Origin: Dyella monticola
Lineage (GTDB): Bacteria > Pseudomonadota > Gammaproteobacteria > Xanthomonadales > Rhodanobacteraceae
Length of the DNA stretch: 64,000 bases
Reading direction: 5' to 3'
Assembly (NCBI RefSeq): GCF_003363155.1
Contig: NZ_QRBE01000005.1
Location: 212,134 to 276,133, forward strand
Shown here: piece by piece, positions 50,241 through 59,400 of the stretch
Numbering within the stretch: the stretch's first letter is position 1
Layout: each line of letters starts with the position of its first letter
The notes under the pieces: model-generated
What the model saw: only the letters and a program-made list of their open reading frames with translations
What the model was told of the DNA's origin: nothing
The model's database searches: none
Translations under genes and position numbers: made by a program

Positions 50241-53018
50241 TCACCGCCACGTCAGCTGGACACCATCGCGAATACCCTGCGATGGCAAGGTAACGGTCGT
50301 GGTGCCATCCCGTTCGTTCCAACGCCACTGCGCGACCGGCTTGCCATGGGCACTGACCGAATGCGGCTCACTCAACCCGTGAATGATCACGACATACGAA
50401 CGTGACGAGGGCTGTCCCTTGTAGGTGCCCTTGGCGGCAGCGATGGTCAGCGTGTGCGCACCATCGCTTCGACTGGCATAACGCATCGACGTCATCGCGT
50501 AGCTGCCTTGGACATAATCGAGCGATAGGCCATCGTCTTCATACAGATCGAAGTGCCCTTGGCCTGCGCCGTAGACGTTGAGGATCAAGGCATCCAACGG
50601 CTTGGCATCGGAATAATCGCTGCGTCGCTGCTCGGGAATGATCGAGCCTTCGCGCACAAACACCGGTGTTGCATCGACATCGTAGTGCGCGGTGAACGAG
50701 CGGGCGCCCTGGTAGTGCTTGCCGGTAAAGAAATCCACCCACGAGCCCGGCGGCAGATACACCGTGCGCCGATCGTCCGCGCTGAGCACGGGCGCCACCA
50801 GCATTTCATCGCCGAAGAAGTATTCGTGGGAATGCCGGTATGCCTCCTCCAAATCCGGATACTGCAAGTAAAGCGGGCGCAGCAGCGGCATCGATTGCGT
50901 ATGCGCCAGCCACGTATAGGTATAAATGTAGGGAATGAGCTGCGTGCGCAAGGTAAAGTATTTGCGCATCAGTGCGATGCCTTTGTCGCCGTACACCCAT
51001 GGCATGCGCACATTGCCTTCCTGCGGATTGGCATGCGCGCTGTGCATGCGCAAGATCGGGCTGAACGCACCGAACTCGATCCAGCGTGCGTAGAGATCGA
51101 AGTCGATCTTCGCGCCATGAAAGCCGCCGATGTCGTGGCTGATATACGGCACCAGCACGTTGCCGCCGCGTGCGGTGAAAGCCACTTCGTAGGCAAGCAC
51201 CGGCCATTGCGAATACGTATCACCGGTAAAGAAACCCGGATAGCGTTCGCTGCCCCAGTCACCATAACGGCCCAGGATGAAAGCGCGCTGGCCGGTGAGC
51301 TGTTGCGTGAAATCGTAGAACACCTTGTTCGTCCAGAGCTGCGGGTTGAGCCCCGGCATGTTGGCCGCACCGCCGCCGCCGTCCACCCACCACGCGGCGA
51401 CGCCCGATTGCATCAGCGGTGCGTGCAGATCGCGCATGAACACATCGGCCTGTTGCTGGTCGGAAAGGTCGAAGGCGATCCGGTTCGGTGGCGGCACATT
51501 TCGAATGGCCACCGGCCCGCGGAAGATACCGCCGCCCTGTTCGCCCGATACGACACGCAAGGCAATGTCATTGGGTTGCCCGCCATGCACGTACGGCCTG
51601 ATATCCGTATAGGTGAGCCGTCGCGGCCATTGCACGTGCGTGTGCTCGGCCTCCTTGCCGTTCACGAAAATACGATAGCTCTGACCCACTTCGCCAAGAT
51701 AGAGATACATCGCATCGGGCAGTGTGGCCGGCAAATCGACCGACGTGCGATACCAGCCGACGCCTTGGTAATGCGGAAATCCCTGTTTTTCCCACGACTG
51801 ATCGGTACGGATCGGCTTCCATGCGTGGTCGTCGTAATCGCCAGCGAACCATCGCCCGGACATGCCCTGGTCGTGCGGATCGGGCGCGAAGCGCCACTGG
51901 CCGGACATATCCATGTCGAAGGTGGCCGCCGGCGGTAGCGTCCGGCCAAGGTCTTTCAACACTTCCGGTGCGCGGCTGTCGCTGAAGGAAAGGATGCTTT
52001 CTTCCGTGCCGGCATAACCGGGATGATCATTGAGGCTCAGCTTGATGCCGCGATCATGCAGCCACGTCAGAAACTGCGCGGGATGCGGAATCAGCGGGCT
52101 CCAGTCGTAACCACCTTGCCAGCCATAGTTGTGCCATGCGAAATCCAGCACCAATGTGTCGAACGGAATGTGGTGGTCGCGCAGGCGCGACAATTCGTTT
52201 TCCAGGTACTGCTGGTTGTAACGCTGGAACGCCGCGGTATGCGCATCGGCGGTATCGGGGAAGTATTCAAAATTGAAATCGGTAATCCAATTGCCCAGCA
52301 CATAGCGCGGAATCATCGGTATGCCTCCGCACAGTTGCGCGTACGCTTGAAGTACTTGCCGATAATCGTGGTGGTAGGTAAACAGGTACCAGTCTTGCCC
52401 ATACGGCTTGGCGCGTGGCGTTATCCAGTGGGTTTTTTCGTCCCACAAGGGTGTCTGGCTGTCGTCGATGAACGCATAGCCGCTACGGCTGAGCAGTCCC
52501 GGTTTGGCCGGTTCCAGCGGAATGTCGATGCCAGGAATGATGTCCTTGACCGGGCTCTCCAGGTCGTGTTCGCCCTTGGGCAGATTGGCGTCGCTGACGT
52601 GATCGAGCGAATAAGTGAGGCCGCCCAGATTCTGCGTATCGATCTGGCCTGGATGCCACGTATGCGGTGCCTCGCCAGGCCGGGTCCAGATCACTTGCAC
52701 GTTATCCGCCGTGAATGGTCCGGAATTCAGGCGGTAGCGCAGCGTCATGCGTTGCGTACGCAGCACGAGCCAACCGTTCTCTTGGGAGGATTGGATCATC
52801 ACCGCCGGCCAATGGCGCTTCAACACCACCGCGCTAGGCGCATCCACAAACGCGCCTCTTGGCGCATATTCCATGCGCACCAGCGACGGTGTCAGAAATT
52901 GGAATCGTGCATCACCGGCGACGACGGTCGTGGTGCTCTGAGTTTGCGTATACGCAACGAGCGGCGTGGATACGAATGCGGCGAACGCGACGAGGATCAA
53001 GCAACGAAACCGTTTCAT
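50241..53018 (-). CDS. secreted GH31 alpha-glycosidase with inserted sugar-binding-like domain
   Basis: 925 residues with signal peptide (to about 24, STPLVAYTQ). An N-terminal GH31 beta-sandwich precedes the (beta/alpha)8 barrel (WITDFNFEYFPD, LVLDFAWHNYGWQGGYDWS). At residues about 368-503 a jelly-roll insert resembles a GH2-type sugar-binding domain (GWYRTSVDLPATLPDAMYLYLGEVGQSYRIFVNGKE). The barrel then resumes with AWWVDGGGG (likely nucleophile D546; the usual motif is W-x-D-x-N-E) and FILGRYGDWGSERYPGFFTGDTYSQW (acid/base D600). C-terminal sandwiches follow. It probably cleaves alpha-glucosides or alpha-xylosides outside the cytoplasm; the unusual nucleophile motif leaves the substrate open. 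Confidence 0.9.
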   Translation of the reverse strand: MKRFRCLILVAFAAFVSTPLVAYTQTQSTTTVVAGDARFQFLTPSLVRMEYAPRGAFVDAPSAVVLKRHWPAVMIQSSQENGWLVLRTQRMTLRYRLNSGPFTADNVQVIWTRPGEAPHTWHPGQIDTQNLGGLTYSLDHVSDANLPKGEHDLESPVKDIIPGIDIPLEPAKPGLLSRSGYAFIDDSQTPLWDEKTHWITPRAKPYGQDWYLFTYHHDYRQVLQAYAQLCGGIPMIPRYVLGNWITDFNFEYFPDTADAHTAAFQRYNQQYLENELSRLRDHHIPFDTLVLDFAWHNYGWQGGYDWSPLIPHPAQFLTWLHDRGIKLSLNDHPGYAGTEESILSFSDSRAPEVLKDLGRTLPPAATFDMDMSGQWRFAPDPHDQGMSGRWFAGDYDDHAWKPIRTDQSWEKQGFPHYQGVGWYRTSVDLPATLPDAMYLYLGEVGQSYRIFVNGKEAEHTHVQWPRRLTYTDIRPYVHGGQPNDIALRVVSGEQGGGIFRGPVAIRNVPPPNRIAFDLSDQQQADVFMRDLHAPLMQSGVAAWWVDGGGGAANMPGLNPQLWTNKVFYDFTQQLTGQRAFILGRYGDWGSERYPGFFTGDTYSQWPVLAYEVAFTARGGNVLVPYISHDIGGFHGAKIDFDLYARWIEFGAFSPILRMHSAHANPQEGNVRMPWVYGDKGIALMRKYFTLRTQLIPYIYTYTWLAHTQSMPLLRPLYLQYPDLEEAYRHSHEYFFGDEMLVAPVLSADDRRTVYLPPGSWVDFFTGKHYQGARSFTAHYDVDATPVFVREGSIIPEQRRSDYSDAKPLDALILNVYGAGQGHFDLYEDDGLSLDYVQGSYAMTSMRYASRSDGAHTLTIAAAKGTYKGQPSSRSYVVIIHGLSEPHSVSAHGKPVAQWRWNERDGTTTVTLPSQGIRDGVQLTWR

Positions 53019-53171
53019 GCGAGAGTCTCTGTTGGATCACGTACAAGAGGACTCCGCACTTATACTCGCCGCCAAGCGCCAGGGACACCCTTGGCGTTCG
53101 AGCGGAAAGTCGCCAGTGCCGGCTATCGCCGGGGCGACGAACAACGCCGGGCGCTGGCGATCCAACACAAA

Positions 53172-53198
53172 AAGTGGAGGCCATAAAGGCCTCCACTT
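53172..53198 (-). terminator. rho-independent terminator of the sedolisin gene
   Basis: Stem AAGTGGAGGCC/GGCCTCCACTT with a 5-nt loop, followed on the minus strand by TTTGTGTT, about 20 nt past the stop at 53219. Confidence 0.85.
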
Positions 53199-53218
53199 CG
53201 TGTCTTCATCGTGATCGC

Positions 53219-54946
53219 TTACGGCGAATTGACCAACGTCGTAACCAGACCCGACTGCGGACTACCCCAGCCTGTCACCAGGTCGTAGCCCTTCACGGCC
53301 GAATAGCTGCCGGACTTGCCACTGGTGATGTCGTGGAAATCCGTCGAGTAGGTGCTGGTAAGCGCGCCACCGGATTCATTCTCCGGATAGACCGTCGCAT
53401 TGAAGTTGCCGATGCGCGTCTTGCCGTCGGCAATGCGTTGCTGGTTGATCAACGCCACAAAGCCCGCCCACATCGGCGCTGCGAAACTGGTGCCACCGTA
53501 ATCGTTGGCGGTGCAGGTGGTCTGATCGGCGCATACATAGAACGTGAAGTTCGCATTGGCCGATACGTCTGGGCCGTTGCGATAGGTGGTCGATCCCTTG
53601 TTGCTGGAGTTGATCACGCCGCTGATCTGCTGCCAGGAAGGAATGGCGATCTTGTCCGGCGAGATACCGCCTCCACTGTCCACCCATGCCGTTTCAGACT
53701 TCCATGGGCCACCCGCGCTGCTGGTGGTGAGATCCGTGCCGCCCACGGAAATGACGTTGGCGTCGTCGGCCGGCCATGCTTCATTGCGCCTGGACCAGGT
53801 CGAGCTGTCACCCGATGCCGCGAAGAACGTCTGGCCTTGCGCGGCCATCTTCTCGAAGTACGGATCGAGGGTAGAAGGATCATCCGGCGTCCAGCCCCAC
53901 GAGCAACCGATGGTGGTCGGCAGCGGGCTATGCGTGGTCATCGAACCGATGATGGCGGTATCGGTAGAGCCGACATAGACCGTCAAACTCGCCAGCCCGG
54001 GCGCCATGCCGATCGCTTGCGTCATGTCCAGCGTCTGCTCGGTATCGTCGCAGCCGCTCGACGCCGTGCAGGAGGTGCTGGTGCCGTCGGTCGACAACAG
54101 CGTGACCGGCACGTTGTTGGTCTGGTGCACATTGCTGAAATACGTGCTCAAGTCGGCAAGGTCGGTGCCGTAGTACTCGAACAGGCCCAGGTTTTCTCCC
54201 GCGCCCGTCAATGCGGTGCCGCCGTAGTAAGCAGCGCGCATGTCGCTTCCCAGGAACGATGCCGATGGGCCCGAACCGGTGGTCGCGTGCGACACCACGG
54301 CTTCGGGGCTGATGCCGTGGGCGGCGGCGTAGTCGCTCTTCTTCACGTATAGCGGTTTGGGAATGGAGTAGTTATCCAGGCCCGATACATGCCACAACGA
54401 AATCGCCAGCGAGGTGGTCGGTTCGCGATCCGGGCTGTAGAACGTGCGATTCTCGGTGGGATGCTGATAGGTGTGCATCTTCACATTGAACGCGGCTTCC
54501 ACGGCAGAAACCGGGCCAACGATCTGGACGTCCATGGCGTCGCGGCTGCCGCCGGTTACCGTAAAGCCGTAATGCTCAAGGTATTGCACGACGGTGTCGT
54601 AGTCGTTCTGCGTGGGGCCAAAGCGCGCAGTGAACTCCTGCGGCGTGAGGAAATGACGGTAGTTGGCGCTGGCGGGATTGTCGACGTCCGCCACGAATGC
54701 ATCCAGGCCGGCCTGATCGCGCAAGGGCAGCACGACATTCAGGCTCATCAACTTGTTGGCGGGCAGATCGCCCACTTGCTGTGCGGTGTGGCTGCTCACC
54801 GCATCACGCACGTGATGCGTGTAAAACTGTGCGGCATTCGCCGCGGCGCTGGCACCGAATGCCAAGGCGATGGCAATCGACAAACCGCATGCCTTGCGTG
54901 CCAGTGCCTTTGAACGACGTGTTCCATTCGAATCTGTGCTTGTCAT
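53219..54946 (-). CDS. secreted sedolisin (S53) serine-carboxyl peptidase precursor
   Basis: 575 residues. Signal peptide to about residue 39 (FGASAAANA), pro-kumamolisin activation domain at about 45-190 (NYRHFLTPQEFTARFGPTQNDYDTVVQYLEHYGFTV), then the catalytic domain. S53 motifs: DDTEQTLDMTQAIGMAP with the Glu/Asp pair, the oxyanion-hole region AASGDSS, and GGTSFAAPMW with nucleophile S487. A C-terminal calcium site lies in DITSGKSGSYSAVKGYDLVTGWGSP. These are acid-active exported endopeptidases that self-remove the propeptide. Monocistronic with a strong terminator. Confidence 0.94.
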   Translation of the reverse strand: MTSTDSNGTRRSKALARKACGLSIAIALAFGASAAANAAQFYTHHVRDAVSSHTAQQVGDLPANKLMSLNVVLPLRDQAGLDAFVADVDNPASANYRHFLTPQEFTARFGPTQNDYDTVVQYLEHYGFTVTGGSRDAMDVQIVGPVSAVEAAFNVKMHTYQHPTENRTFYSPDREPTTSLAISLWHVSGLDNYSIPKPLYVKKSDYAAAHGISPEAVVSHATTGSGPSASFLGSDMRAAYYGGTALTGAGENLGLFEYYGTDLADLSTYFSNVHQTNNVPVTLLSTDGTSTSCTASSGCDDTEQTLDMTQAIGMAPGLASLTVYVGSTDTAIIGSMTTHSPLPTTIGCSWGWTPDDPSTLDPYFEKMAAQGQTFFAASGDSSTWSRRNEAWPADDANVISVGGTDLTTSSAGGPWKSETAWVDSGGGISPDKIAIPSWQQISGVINSSNKGSTTYRNGPDVSANANFTFYVCADQTTCTANDYGGTSFAAPMWAGFVALINQQRIADGKTRIGNFNATVYPENESGGALTSTYSTDFHDITSGKSGSYSAVKGYDLVTGWGSPQSGLVTTLVNSP

Positions 54947-55231
54947 CGAAATCTACTCCTGTGAGTTAAGTAGTCTGTGACGTTCGAAGAATCGAGGAAA
55001 CAACAGTGCTCCCCTCCCCAGGGGTGCCGAGTGGCCGCGGGAGCGTAGGTCCCACTTCGTCGTTTTCAGGTGAAACTAATGCGCTTTTTCACATCTCAAA
55101 TTTTTGCGGTATCGTGCGCAATTACTTGCTACGTACGGCGCGAAACGCGTCACAGATAACGGCATGATTTCGCGCTGGGGCAACACAAGCATGACTGCGC
55201 AAACCCATTCGTGACCAGCAAAGGCATGAGC

Positions 55232-55651
55232 ATGAATCCCTCCGAACGCATCGACCAGCTCATCGAACAACTCGACGACTGGCGCGGCACCACCTTCGCC
55301 AGCCTGCGCAAAGCCATCCTCGAAGCCGACCGCGAGATCGTCGAGGAATGGAAGTGGAAGGGAAGCCCCGTCTGGTATCGCGACGGCATGATCGCGGTGG
55401 CTAACGCACACAAGAGCAAGGTAAAGATCACCTTTCTGCATGGGGCGAAGCTTGCCGACCCGGACAAGCTTTTCAATGCAGGCCTTGAAGGCGGCGCTTG
55501 GCGCGCGATCGATTTCCTCGAGGGCGATAAAGTCCCCAAAACCGCCTTGAAAAATCTAGTGCGTGCGGCGATTGCGCACAACCAGAGCCGAATGCAGAAG
55601 AAAGCGGCGCAATCGACGCGAACGAAAGCGACCAAGAGCAAGCAGGCATAA
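55232..55651 (+). CDS. DUF1801-family protein
   Basis: 139 residues from ATG 55232, with AAAGG 7 nt upstream; ATG 55226 and GTG 55211 are alternatives. Contains the DUF1801/YdhG-like fold: REIVEEWKWKGSPVWYRDGMIAVANAHKSKVKITFLHGAKLADPDKLF. The C-terminus is Lys/Arg-rich (QKKAAQSTRTKATKSKQA). Small cytoplasmic protein of unknown role. The 285-nt gap before it shows no gene. Confidence 0.88.
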   Translation: MNPSERIDQLIEQLDDWRGTTFASLRKAILEADREIVEEWKWKGSPVWYRDGMIAVANAHKSKVKITFLHGAKLADPDKLFNAGLEGGAWRAIDFLEGDKVPKTALKNLVRAAIAHNQSRMQKKAAQSTRTKATKSKQA

Positions 55652-55685
55652 CACTGCTATCAACAGGAAGCGCGCAAGATGATCG

Positions 55686-56414
55686 TCAAGGACGACGTAA
55701 TGCGCCAACGATGGTGCCATCGGAGTCGAGCACAAACAGCACTTCCTCCGTACCGTTTTCGTGGCGGACCAGATATTTGTCCCATCCCTGGGGCGTGACT
55801 CCAATGAACGCCTGCGATGTCACCGGACCGAGCTTGGCGGCAAACGCGTCGATCGCCGCCTTCTGGTTGCGGCGCGCCTGAGCCAATGGCGGACTCAGCC
55901 TCGGTGAGTCGGAGCTGGGCGAGAGCACGATCTTCAAGACCTGCTCGCTGTCGGGATAGGGCTGCTGCGCGCGGACGCGGGCTTGCAGCGCGTTCACAAT
56001 ACCCTGTGCTGCCGCCGCGTCGATACGCGGCGCGTTGATGTGTTTGCCGTTCTGGGAAAACGCCATCGCGGTGGGTTGGCCTTGCGCATCCAGGACAAAG
56101 TTTAGATGCACATTGGCGACTTTTGCGAAGAAGCCGTTAGTGCTGCTGGGATAAATGGGGAAAAATCCCTGTCCCGTGAGCTGCATCGAAAGCTGCGATC
56201 CATCCAATTTCACCGTCATGACCGAATACGGGCCGAATCGGTAAAAGCCAACGTAGCCGGCAAGCACAGCCGGGCTCACGCTCACCTCGTGATCTGCCGA
56301 AGTCGTGGCGACATCCGGCGGTGTCACCTGCGCGGCGAATGCCGTCACGCCCAACGACACACACACCATCGCCAACGCCGAAAGGCGCGCCCATTTCCCT
56401 GGTTTCAGCAACAT
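55686..56414 (-). CDS. secreted DUF3471-like domain protein
   Basis: 242 residues from ATG 56414 behind AAAGGA. Signal peptide to about residue 27 (GVTAFAAQ). A DUF3471-type beta domain at about 45-130 (VLAGYVGFYRFGPYSVMTVKLDGSQLSMQLTGQ, AMAFSQNGKHINAPRID) is like those found C-terminal to beta-lactamase-like esterases, but no peptidase or esterase domain is attached. The C-terminal part (GWDKYLVRHENGTEEVLFVLDSDGTIVGALRR) may be a second small domain. Role unknown. Confidence 0.78.
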   Translation of the reverse strand: MLLKPGKWARLSALAMVCVSLGVTAFAAQVTPPDVATTSADHEVSVSPAVLAGYVGFYRFGPYSVMTVKLDGSQLSMQLTGQGFFPIYPSSTNGFFAKVANVHLNFVLDAQGQPTAMAFSQNGKHINAPRIDAAAAQGIVNALQARVRAQQPYPDSEQVLKIVLSPSSDSPRLSPPLAQARRNQKAAIDAFAAKLGPVTSQAFIGVTPQGWDKYLVRHENGTEEVLFVLDSDGTIVGALRRP

Positions 56415-56486
56415 GATCTTGATCCTTTGTTCGAGAAACGATCCGGACTCCGACATGGCCGTCACCGTGGTCACGGCGCCGCATCA

Positions 56487-59400
56487 TCAGAAGTGTTTGG
56501 TGAAGCCGAAGCTCAGCGCGTTGTCGTGCACGCGGCTGCCGAAAAAACCCTGGTAGTCCGCATACACGCTCCACGATGCACCGGCCTGCGCCGTGATGCG
56601 TGCGCTCGCGGTGCCCAGGCCGCGTCCTTGCGCGCTGCCCGGCAGGTCGAAGGTCGTGCCGTCCTGCGCGGTGACTTGCACGATCGGCGTCGCCGCGTCG
56701 TGCGTGTCGTAGCGGTAGCCCAGGCTCACTTCAGGCACGTAAGTGATGCCGTGCGCCACAAAGCTATGTTCGATCGCCATGACGGCGTACGGTTGCAATG
56801 CCGTATAGCGGCTGCGCGTGCCGTCGACCGGGAAATTCGACGCGGTGAAGGTGGTGCTGTTGAGTGTTTCGCTGAAACCGTCCAGCGTCTGCCGCTGGTA
56901 TAGCGCGCCGACCTTCGGCGTGAGCTGCCACTGCGTGAGCTGCAAGGGCCACGCGGCCTGAAATGCTGCCGATTGCATGTTGCCGCCCGGCGTGGACGTC
57001 GCTGTGCCGACGCCGGTGGTGCGGTTAAAGTGGTAATCGCTGTGCATCGCATCGAGCACCGCCGACAGCACTATCGGTCCGGCATTGGCGTAGGCATAAA
57101 TGCCTCCGTGCACATCGTCCACGCGACCGTTGCCGCCGAGTTTGTCGTTGCCGTTGACCTGCCCCACGCCCGCTTGCAGGCCCACATGTACCGCATCGCC
57201 AACGGCATAATCGGCGCCGCCAAGCAGGCCGAAGCTGGTGCTGTTCGAACCGTCGGAACCGCCGAGCGAGATATTGGAACCGGTGTACTGCGCCCACGCG
57301 CCGCCACCGCAGGCGCTGGCGACGTTCTGCATCGAGGGCGCGCGGCCGGCACCGCATGACGTATCGCGGGACATCAACGCAACGTCGAGCACTGAGCCCA
57401 GATCCTGCTGGCTGGCCAGGTCCACGCTGCGCATCAGGTTTCCGAACAAACTGCTGTCGAGCGGCATCACCGATTCATTGGCCAGCGTCAGATCGACGGC
57501 GGTCGCGCTATAACTGAGTTGCGATTGGATCGTTCCCGGCACGGTGCCGTTGACCGTACTGAACGTGCCGCTTACCGACCCTGCTTGCAGCAGGGTGTAC
57601 TTGCCGGTGTTGTACGTGCCCGGTGCGAAGATCAGATCGAGCGTGCCGGCGAGGCTCGCATTGCCGGTCACCTTCAGCATCGACGATTGCGTGGGCGTTA
57701 CATCGATCTGCAGCGCGCCATCGGCATTTTGTGTGTAATTGCCTGCAATGGTAAGCGTGCCCATCGATCCGCCCGGCCACACGATGCCATCGTTGGTGAC
57801 GTTGCCATCGACTGTGCCGTGACCACGCAGCGTGCCTGCACTTTGCACATCCACGGTGCCATCGATGGACGCGTTGGAGGAATGGCTGTCGCCAATTTCG
57901 AGCGTGCCGGCGCTGACGGCGGTGCCGCCGGTATAAGTGTTGACGCCATCGAGTATCAACGTGCCCGCACCCGTCTTGGTCAGGCTGCCGCTGCCGCTGA
58001 TCACGTTGCTGAAAGTGGCGTCGCTGGCCTGATTGAAAATCACCGCTGCGTTATTGGCGATGGTGCCCTGCAGGCTGCTCGCATCACCCTGCAACGTGCC
58101 GCTGTTGACCGTTGTGCCACCGGTATAGGTATTGGTGCCGATCAATGTCAGCGTACCGCTGCCGCTCTTGATGAGTTGGCCGCCGCCGGAAATCGCACCG
58201 CTGAAACTGCCGTTGCTGGTTTGCGCAAATTCCAGCGTAGCGTTGTTGACGATCGTGCCTTGAAGGCTCGTCGAACTGCCTTGTAGCATGCCGGCGCTGA
58301 TCGTGGTGACGCCGCTGTAGACATTTGCGCCGGTGAACAACAACGTGCCGGAGCCGGTTTTTGTCACGTTGCCGGAGCCGCTGATAACGCCGCTATACGT
58401 GCCGTTGGTGACCTGGTTGAACACGAGTGCTGCATTGTTGGCGATGTTGCCTTGCAGGCTGTTCGTATCGCCCTGCAACGTACCTGCGCTGATGGTGGTG
58501 CCGCCGGTATAGTTGTTTGCGCCGCTCAACGTCAGCGTGCCGCCGCCGTTCTTGATCACCTGTCCGCTACCGGAAATGGCGCCGCTGAAGCTGCCGGCGC
58601 TCGTTTGCGCAAACAGCAAGGTGGCATTGTCGGTGATATTGCCTTGCAGGCTGCTCGTATCGCCCTGCAAGGTGCCAGCGTCGATGACGGTGCCGCCGCT
58701 GTACGTGTTGGCGCCGGAAAGTACGAGCGTCCCCGCACCGCTCTTCAACAAGCCGCCGCTGCCGGTAAGCGTCTGGCTCACGGTGAACGCGTTGTTCGCA
58801 TCATCAATGTCGAAACCGCCGCCGGGGCTGCCCCAGACGATGGTGCGCGCGGTCTGGTTGAAAGCAGTGCCGGTGATTTCCAGCGTGCCGCCTTCGAAAT
58901 CCAGTGGATTGCTGCTCGCGCCAAGATTGGTATCCGACGACACCGACAAATAGCCGCCGCTCAACGTAGTCGTGCCGGTATAAGTGTTGGTGCCCGTCAG
59001 CACCAGCGTGCCGCCATCGGTCTTGTTGAAGCCGTCGGTGCCTTGCAGCACGTTGTCGATGATCGCCGTATCGCCGCTGCTCACGCGAAGCACCGGAGCG
59101 ACACCGCTCTGCTCGACCAGGTCGATGGCATCGCCCGTGAGGTGATAGCCGTTGCTGACAAACTGCATGCCGAGCGCACTGACATTGCCATTGCTGTCAT
59201 CCACCGCGACGGTGCCCGCTGCGCCGCCAAAGATGGCGAAGCCGGGTTGCGGCGACATCGGCCCCACGTATTGGCCGTTGGTGTTGGACCAGGTGTTCGA
59301 CGAGATACTCCACGTACCGCTGCCACCACCCATCTGGCTGGGACTGGCGAGACCGTTCGCATCCCATTCGTCCAGCGTCACACCCAGGGTGTCGATCAGG

